From the NCBI RefSeq assembly GCF_040412425.1, contig NC_089768.1, forward strand, positions 761,001 to 825,000: 64,000 nt of DNA. The letters are read 5' to 3'. Source of the DNA: Macrobrachium rosenbergii. Taxonomy: Eukaryota; Arthropoda; Malacostraca; Decapoda; Palaemonidae. The notes under the pieces are model-generated. The model made no database searches. It was not told where the DNA came from and saw only the letters and a program-made list of their open reading frames with translations. The translations under genes and the position numbers were made by a program. This document shows positions 57,701 to 64,000 of the stretch, piece by piece; position 1 is the stretch's first letter; each line of letters starts with the position of its first letter.

Positions 57701-58796
57701 AACACTCTTCTCTATCATATTCTAGTTATATGAAAAAATACCAGAATAGTGTCCATATCATTTAGAAATCTGGATCTTGGAAGTTTTTTGTTCTTAATTA
57801 CCACATGGTTTATGTCACTTTGGACAGAGTGGCATTGGAGGGGTACAGCCTGCTGGTTTCTCAGCATGTCTTTGAGGATAAGGTTGCCCAGCCCTATGTC
57901 CTTTTTCTTGAGCCCAGCAGAAACCTTTTACAATATTAGCCACTTCATACATGCACACAAAAGGCTCATCAGCAGAATGTAAAACCCACCCTGAACATGA
58001 TGTTCCATTCACCTTTGTCTTGTATATATGCTCTTGCATACTGAATATTTATGCGCCTCCTTTTCAGTACCTTTTTCATCCTTGGTTCTTTGTACTTAAT
58101 GTCATTTATTTTCAGGATCAATTTATTTTACTGTGTAGCCACTCTAACTCCCACTTTATTTTAGTGTATAACCACTCTAACTCCTTCTTTTCACTGTCCT
58201 CGGCACACCCTTGGCTCATCCCTATTTATACATCAAAGCAGTCAATTTCTTCTATATAATTTTTAACCCACTTTACTTCAATCAGAAACTTGTAGTACAG
58301 TACTCTCATCAACTTATCTTCTGTACCTTATAACCTTAGCTCCCTCCACACTGCATCTTTATCAATTCAGTCGTAACTTTTTCTTCATCTTCGTTTGCCG
58401 CACAGCATGTTCCCTTTTATAGTACTTTCGGATTTCCCACCTAACTGTTTCTTAACAACCTTGATCCACACATTCTTTTCCTTGTCTTAACAGACTGTTC
58501 TCCCTATATCACTCCTACTATCATCTTTCTTACTTTCTTGCTCAAAAATCATACCGTGCACTTTACTTGGAATACTTTTTGAAAACAAATCTTTTCATGC
58601 AAACCTATTGCTTATTATGATAGTTCTTGCAGCTTTTAGTTCAGGTGACAAAGAGAATGACATATACTGCTGCAGAAGACCCTGCTACCAGCTGCCTGCT
58701 ATTTTCATTGAACTGAAGGGTCTGGGGGTGATTATATGTCACAGGATAGGGCTTGTTATAAATATTGGGTTTGTATAAACAAGTTACAGTATTTGA
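57701..58796. other. Intron sequence, nothing specific
   Basis: No supported repeat or coding block. Confidence 0.4.
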
Positions 58797-60080
58797 TGGT
58801 ATATAAGACTCTCATGCATACAAGACCCCACACGATTTTCAGAAAGGAATACTAAGGAAAAAGTTTGTTTGTGTTTACGTTTAAGCATTAAATGTTATGG
58901 ATATATATAGCTACAGAATGGCAGAAAAACCTAGACAAGGACTGCAGAAAAATCTCTTCTGTAATAATTCTACTGTAATTTACAAAATAAAAAGCAAAGC
59001 TGCTTAGGTATAGCAAGAAAGATTTTATAATACTTCTTCCATCTCCCCAGCCTCCAATGGAGAACTCTGACAGTGACAGTTAATCAAGTGAGCACTCATA
59101 ATATATTATGATGAGTGCTTAACTTTACAAACAAAATGAGAAAACAAACTTATGGGTTAAATGTAAGAAATTAATTAAAATTTTGTGTATATAAATAAGA
59201 TTTTTAGTGTCGATTAAATAAAGTTAAGTACAAAATTTTTTTTGTTATGTAAAATTGATTTGTAATCCTAGAGTATGGTCTGGCCTGCTTGTATATACAT
59301 TCATGTTAACCAAACTACTGCACACACTTACTGTGCCCCTCCCCAATATTTTTATTGACATATTTATACAGTACAGTATTGTAACCAAAGCAGTGATATA
59401 GTGTTACTTACTTATACTTTTCAGTGTGTACACATACACATCATATTAAGATAAACTATGCATTTACTGTGGTGAACAAATGTCAAATTCTGTATGAAAA
59501 AGAGAAAGATTTTTGCCAGAGATAGAGGGACAGATGAGGCAGGGGGAACAAACACACAGTAAGTGCATTTTTGTGCATAGCTTCAGTCTGCGTATGCTGC
59601 GTGAGTGGGTATGTGTATCTTATCTGCAGTATCAATGTACAGATTTAAACACTCTTCACACTGCCGTTGTAGTTAGGTGGGCATAGAATAGTGTTCAGCT
59701 TAAGATGTTAGGAAATATTTAATAATTAAAACTGTGAAAAATATGTGACAAAGTGTCAGTTTAGGATACATGTATAGCATTTCAGAAGTATATCTCTTGT
59801 GCAGCTGGAAAATGAAAATTACCGATTAGTCCCAAGGCGCTAGTTTAAAGGGATTTTACTGTGATATTAATAAAGGTAGTAATAATAGTGATGATACTTT
59901 GAGTAAATAATGTTAATATTACAGTGTTATAGAATTTGGCCTGGTACAAGTTTAGGCATTCTACAGCATCTGGGTAAACATTAGTGTACTAGAGACCTCA
60001 ACTTTGCATATAAGACCCTGGTGTGTATTTTGAGCATTTTTTGGGGGAGAAAGGGGGTCTTATATGCCATCATATATGGC
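58797..60080. mobile_element. Possible non-autonomous DNA transposon
   Basis: TGATGGTATATAAGACTCTC (58803-58822) near the left end and GGGGGTCTTATATGCCATCA (60053-60072) near the right end are inverted with three mismatches. Both ends also carry a second GCATAYAAGACCC phrase. The exact termini are unclear and there is no coding capacity. Confidence 0.35.
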
Positions 60081-60351
60081 AATTTTCTTTCAGAACATTA
60101 AATTTTTCTTTTAAATATTTTGTATGGTTTGTCAGTATCCTTGCTGTATGTACGTAATTGCAATTTACTGGAAAGTTCTAGCTCTGTGACCTTAACTGAT
60201 TTTGTTTCTTTTCTGTAAATGAAGTAGGATTTATAACAGTATATTTCAGTGCATTTACTTTCAATATCCCGTCTTGATGTAAGTGAGAATTTTACAAAAT
60301 TTTGTTACTAGAAAGTTGTACTGAACTAATAAATCTCTGTTGACTTTTCAG

Positions 60352-60536
60352 CACATTCTAGTAAGTTTAAATTAGTTACCGTGGCAGTGTGGCTGTTTTC
60401 ATGTCTCCTAAGGGCCTTTCCCATCACGGAAATAGTGTCTGTAGCAGGAGTCTGTGAGAATGTTGCCCAGCTTATGGTTCAGACAGCCAAAGAGGGAATT
60501 CAGCGTTTAGTTTCTATGATGCTCACTTTGCCGCAT
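60352..60536 (+). CDS. Host gene, internal exon 4
   Basis: Acceptor GTTGACTTTTCAG ends at 60351; donor GTAAGT starts at 60537. Two bases complete the codon left by exon 3 (G+CA, Ala), followed by 61 residues, HSSKFKLVTVAVWLFSCLLR through VCENVAQLMVQTAKEGIQRL to MMLTLPH, ending in phase 0. Helical, with Val/Leu/Met-rich stretches like exon 2. The gene must continue to the right because there is no stop before the donor. No further exon could be recognised to 64000. Confidence 0.7.
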
Positions 60537-60930
60537 GTAAGTTTACCGTCTCCTTTATCAGTAATGCTAATATAAGCAGAATCATTCTTATGCCTTGCAT
60601 GTTATATTAAATCTAGTTACAGTTTACTTTGTAATCTACTTCTGATTTTGATTATCATAAGCAAAATATTGTTATACATTTTTAAACTCTTTAATCCTTG
60701 GTGCTGTGTTCAGTCAAGATTTAGACCAATGAAGATGTAACTGATTGGACCTTTAAAGAAAACCATATGCAAGAGCAAACAGCAGTAATGCATAAAGTAG
60801 AGAGTTTAATACATCCATTCTGCAGAACTAGAAAGTCATGTTATTGATTACATTTTATGACTACTTGTCCTTATTGGCTGAATAATAGTTAATAAAAATG
60901 CCTTTACTGACATTATAAATGAAATGTGTG
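60537..60930. other. Intron sequence, nothing specific
   Basis: AT-rich with no supported feature. Confidence 0.5.
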
Positions 60931-60931
60931 T

Positions 60932-61272
<341 letters not shown>

Positions 61273-61579
61273 TAAGCCTTTGCCGAGTCTGTTGTACTGT
61301 TTTTACCCGTCGTGAGCGGGGAAATGTACTTAGCCTCGGCAATGACCCACCTCCGCCATCACCTTAGTTGTTAAGTTTTCACTAAATTTTGTTTTATAGG
61401 TGATGGTTACTAGTTTGTTTACTAATCTTAAGATTGTAACCACATTAATTTGCATTAATTAAGTCAGTTATAGTCCTTTTGTACTAATTTATTTTTATAT
61501 TTGCTTTTCTGGATTAGTAAAAAGCATATTCAAAATAAAAATTTTATTTTATCCTTAATACATTAATCCTTTTTAAATT
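61273..61579. other. Intron sequence, nothing specific
   Basis: AT-rich; no supported feature. Confidence 0.45.
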
Positions 61580-61644
61580 TACAAGCTTCTTTGGTCAATT
61601 CTCTGCTACTATTTCACTCAGCGACACAGGACAAGCCCAGAAAA
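61580..61644 (+). mobile_element. Detached 3' end of a DIRS family I element
   Basis: CAAGCTT through TTCTCTGCTACTATTTCACT to GCCCAGAAAA matches the last 65 bases of DIRS copy 2 (23427-23491). No DIRS coding sequence precedes it. Confidence 0.6.
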
Positions 61645-62078
61645 GGGATTTTGACAAAGGAAAAATCTATTTCTGGGTGAAGGCCTGTGTCGCTCAGTGA
61701 ACCCTTCCCTCTCTATATTTCCCACCCTGATCTAGCCAAAAAAGCTTGGGTGCTATTTCGGGATGGTGCATTGTGGGTAGAATTAGTAGTAGCAGTGGTG
61801 GGACCGTCGTATCGGCACCTCTTAGGCAGAGGGGTTTTGGTGAGGAGGAGTCTATTGGGTTAAGTGTCTGTGGTAGTGGCTTCCACTCGCTCCTAGATGA
61901 CATACCGACATCCTATAAGGATGTATCGATCCAGAGGTAGTAACTCTGGCATCCTATTGGCTTTTTTCTCTGGTATATCTAGCAATACTTATACCTAGAA
62001 ATGTGTGCTGTATAGGGACATTTCACTGAGCGACACAGGCCTTCACCCAGAAATAGATTTTTCCTTTGTCAAAATCCC
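61645..62078. mobile_element. Short non-autonomous element C (434 bp)
   Basis: The 57-bp terminal inverted repeats are perfect and begin GGGATTTTGACAAAGGAAAA. The interior matches elements A and B and the DIRS leader (TATACCTAGAAAT, GGTAGTGGCTTCCACTC). It follows a DIRS 3' end with no gap, as A and B do. Confidence 0.85.
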
Positions 62079-62139
62079 TTATTTCAAGTAGGGACAATAT
62101 CTCTCTCTCTCTTTTGTGTGTTATTCTCTCATTCTCCAT

Positions 62140-62430
62140 AGCTCTTTATTGGAGGGTGGGTAGAGCTTTCGGTTAGCAAGCTGTTGGCCCAGCGTTTGAC
62201 TCTCTGAGCAGCCAATGAAGAATTAGAGGAATTTATTTCTGGTGATAGAAAATCATTTCTCATCATAAGGTGGTTCAGATTCCACAATAAACTGTAATTC
62301 CCGTTGCTAGGTAACCAGTTGGTGCTTAGCCACGTAAAATAAATCTAATCCTTTGGGCCAGCCCTAGGAGAGCTGTTAACCAGCTCAGTGGTCTGGTTAA
62401 ACTAAGATATACGTAACTTTCTCAGTTTCC
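62140..62430 (+). mobile_element. tRNA-derived SINE, decapod type
   Basis: The head GGTGGGTAGAGCTTTCGG (A box-like) and GCGTTTGACTCTC (B box-like, usual GTTCGACTC) are followed by a conserved body (GAATTAGAGGAATTTATTTC, GTTGCTAGGTAACCAGTTGG, GAGAGCTGTTAACCAGCTCA). I recognise this arrangement as a common repeat of shrimp and crab genomes, from memory and not from a search. Confidence 0.6.
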
Positions 62431-62475
62431 ATAATAATTGATAAATAATTTCACTCTCTTAAGTAAGGACAACCC

Positions 62476-62477
<2 letters not shown>

Positions 62478-62531
<54 letters not shown>
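62478..62531. repeat. (TC)n microsatellite
   Basis: About 26 TC units. Confidence 0.95.
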
Positions 62532-62534
<3 letters not shown>

Positions 62535-62821
62535 TTAGTGTTCACACATTTTTACAACTTATTAATTCTCTATACGTCTTTACCTGTTACCTGTACAATA
62601 GACAGTTTAAATTGATCTAATTTGACCTGTATCGTCTACGAAGTGTAAATGGCTAGTGTATACATTCTAAAACATAGAGACATAATAACTAAGAGTTGTA
62701 TTAGTCAAAATAGAAAACACTGTTTGTTCATGAAAAAGCATTTCAGAACAAAGAGAAAGAGACGCAGAATAAAGAAGTTGTTATAAAGAGGTTGAGACGA
62801 TTCTAAAAATAGATCGGTTGG

Positions 62822-62824
<3 letters not shown>

Positions 62825-62885
<61 letters not shown>
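62825..62885. repeat. (GA)n microsatellite
   Basis: About 30 GA units. Opposite in sense to the tract at 62478, with which it could pair. Confidence 0.95.
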
Positions 62886-62888
<3 letters not shown>

Positions 62889-64000
62889 TCTCTTCCAAAT
62901 CTCAACTTTTATGTCAACCATTTATTTTTCTTTTTAAGGGTAATGTACTAAGCTAACTTTTAAATGAAATTGCAGTAACTTTAATATCATTTAAAAGTTG
63001 ACTTAATAATTTGGGAGCGTGATTAGGGTCATATTTAGTGTTTAAACTTTAGAAATAAGCATTTATTAGCATTTTTAGAGACCTTGCCAAACTTACGTGA
63101 AAATTCACCCTGCGTGAGGGATTCTGGAACCTAACCTCGCGCAAGTTCGGAGTATGACTGTATATTGAATTAACATTAAGTAATATATCTTAATATTCAG
63201 ATGCACAATGCCTTCATGTATATGACTGTGTCTGGATAATCAGCCACTGCTGTCTATTTGACTGCTACCTGCTCCTGCATGCCTGTCTGTGCTTACACAC
63301 CTGTCTTTTCCCTAATATACTAAGAGTAATGTGTTTTGTTGGCTTCTGGGTGTTGGACAGCTTCAGTGCCCTTTACCATTTGCTCAACTGTGTCCTCTGC
63401 AGTTTCTTCAGGTTACCTCATTATCTAAAAAACCTGATACCCTGTCCTCAGTCATGGGTCCACATTTGCATATTCTGCTGCCAGATGGCCTAACCCCTGC
63501 TGTTTTGGCAAGGCCTCCCCTCATTAAAAGTTTACTAAAGACCATTAGGAGGCTGTCTTGTTTCGTGCTTCAGTGTGTTGGAGTCTACCAGTAATCTCAT
63601 GCACATGAGCACCATCAATCCCCCAGGCAGAACCATGACTTGTGTTGCTACTCTCCAGTTCTCTTCAGTAACTGAGGCTCCCAGAGTCTAGCTGGCCCTT
63701 TGTGTTCTCTTATTATCCCACAGGACTTCAACTGACCACCAGGTTTCTTCTTACTGCTTGTGACTGAGAGCTGTGACAGCAGCTTCTTGCATCCTCTTCT
63801 GCTGTTTCTTCAAATAGTTCATCACCTCGTTGTGCCTTCCCTACTGCTCACTCTCTGTTATCTGGATGTTCTTCAATCCCTGGCCTTTTTGGACTCGTTA
63901 TCAGATCTTGTTTACCTGGCACTTCAGCTTTACAGACTGTTCATAGCCTACATGAGACCTCAGAGATGGTGTAAAAATTGTTAATTTTTTCTTCTTTCTC
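62886..64000. other. Intron or unassigned sequence
   Basis: From 63330 the base composition becomes GC- and Cys/Pro/Ser-rich, with open stretches at 63331-63594 and 63760-63984. I see no motif that identifies them. A degraded gag or a distant exon are both possible. Confidence 0.3.

Overview
The window reads as nuclear DNA of an arthropod, most likely a decapod crustacean. It has spliceosomal introns with clean GT-AG borders, very long (TA)n, (TC)n and (CA)n tracts, several DIRS-type tyrosine-recombinase retrotransposons, Penelope-like elements, an RTE-clade LINE, and tRNA-derived SINEs of a kind I associate with shrimp and crab genomes. Species assignment is inference. I see no prokaryotic operon, CRISPR array or rRNA gene.

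The only host gene I can support lies on the plus strand and spans at least 56.8 kb. Four exons (3721-3849, 13860-15043, 43874-43992, 60352-60536) have good splice sites and join in compatible phases (0, 2, 1, then 0 at the last donor) into one open frame of about 539 residues. It encodes a helical, ARM/HEAT-like protein whose family I cannot name. Both its start and its end lie outside the window. Almost everything else is mobile DNA in its introns or upstream.

Layout: 1-361 broken Ty3/gypsy gag (minus). 362-3119 truncated DIRS copy 1, then a short inverted-repeat element (3120-3578). 4556-8071 DIRS family II copy A (decayed). 8536-8605 near-perfect hairpin. 9975-11060 foldback-type element with minisatellite arms and a possible two-exon small gene. 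11490-12426 traces of a third DIRS family. 15700-32126 an unbroken chain: full-length DIRS copy 2 (plus), short element A, full-length DIRS copy 3 (minus), short element B. 32619-32990 (TA)n. 32996-35784 LTR-element remnant. 35828-43120 a nest with pogo/Tigger-like ends that contains (TC)n cassettes, a piggyBac-like element and a full-length RTE LINE with a 21-bp target-site duplication. 45490-46208 Penelope-like fragment. 46250-49313 DIRS II copy B plus its short partner. 50068-50300 TA-flanked MITE. 51895-54585 Penelope-like element with inverted ends. 54880-56314 piggyBac-like element containing a 382-bp satellite. 61084-61272 and 62140-62430 SINEs. 61580-62078 DIRS end plus a short element.

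The most unusual signal is at DIRS ends. In three families, confirmed at several loci, the 3' (or 5') terminus of a DIRS element touches a short element with no intervening base. The joint has inverted arms around an asymmetric AT-rich core, which is the architecture of a tyrosine-recombinase crossover site. Two full-length DIRS copies also share an intron inside gag that separates a zinc-binding first exon from the main gag body. No autonomous element in the window appears intact: each long coding region except the two DIRS gag genes carries frameshifts, stops or deletions.
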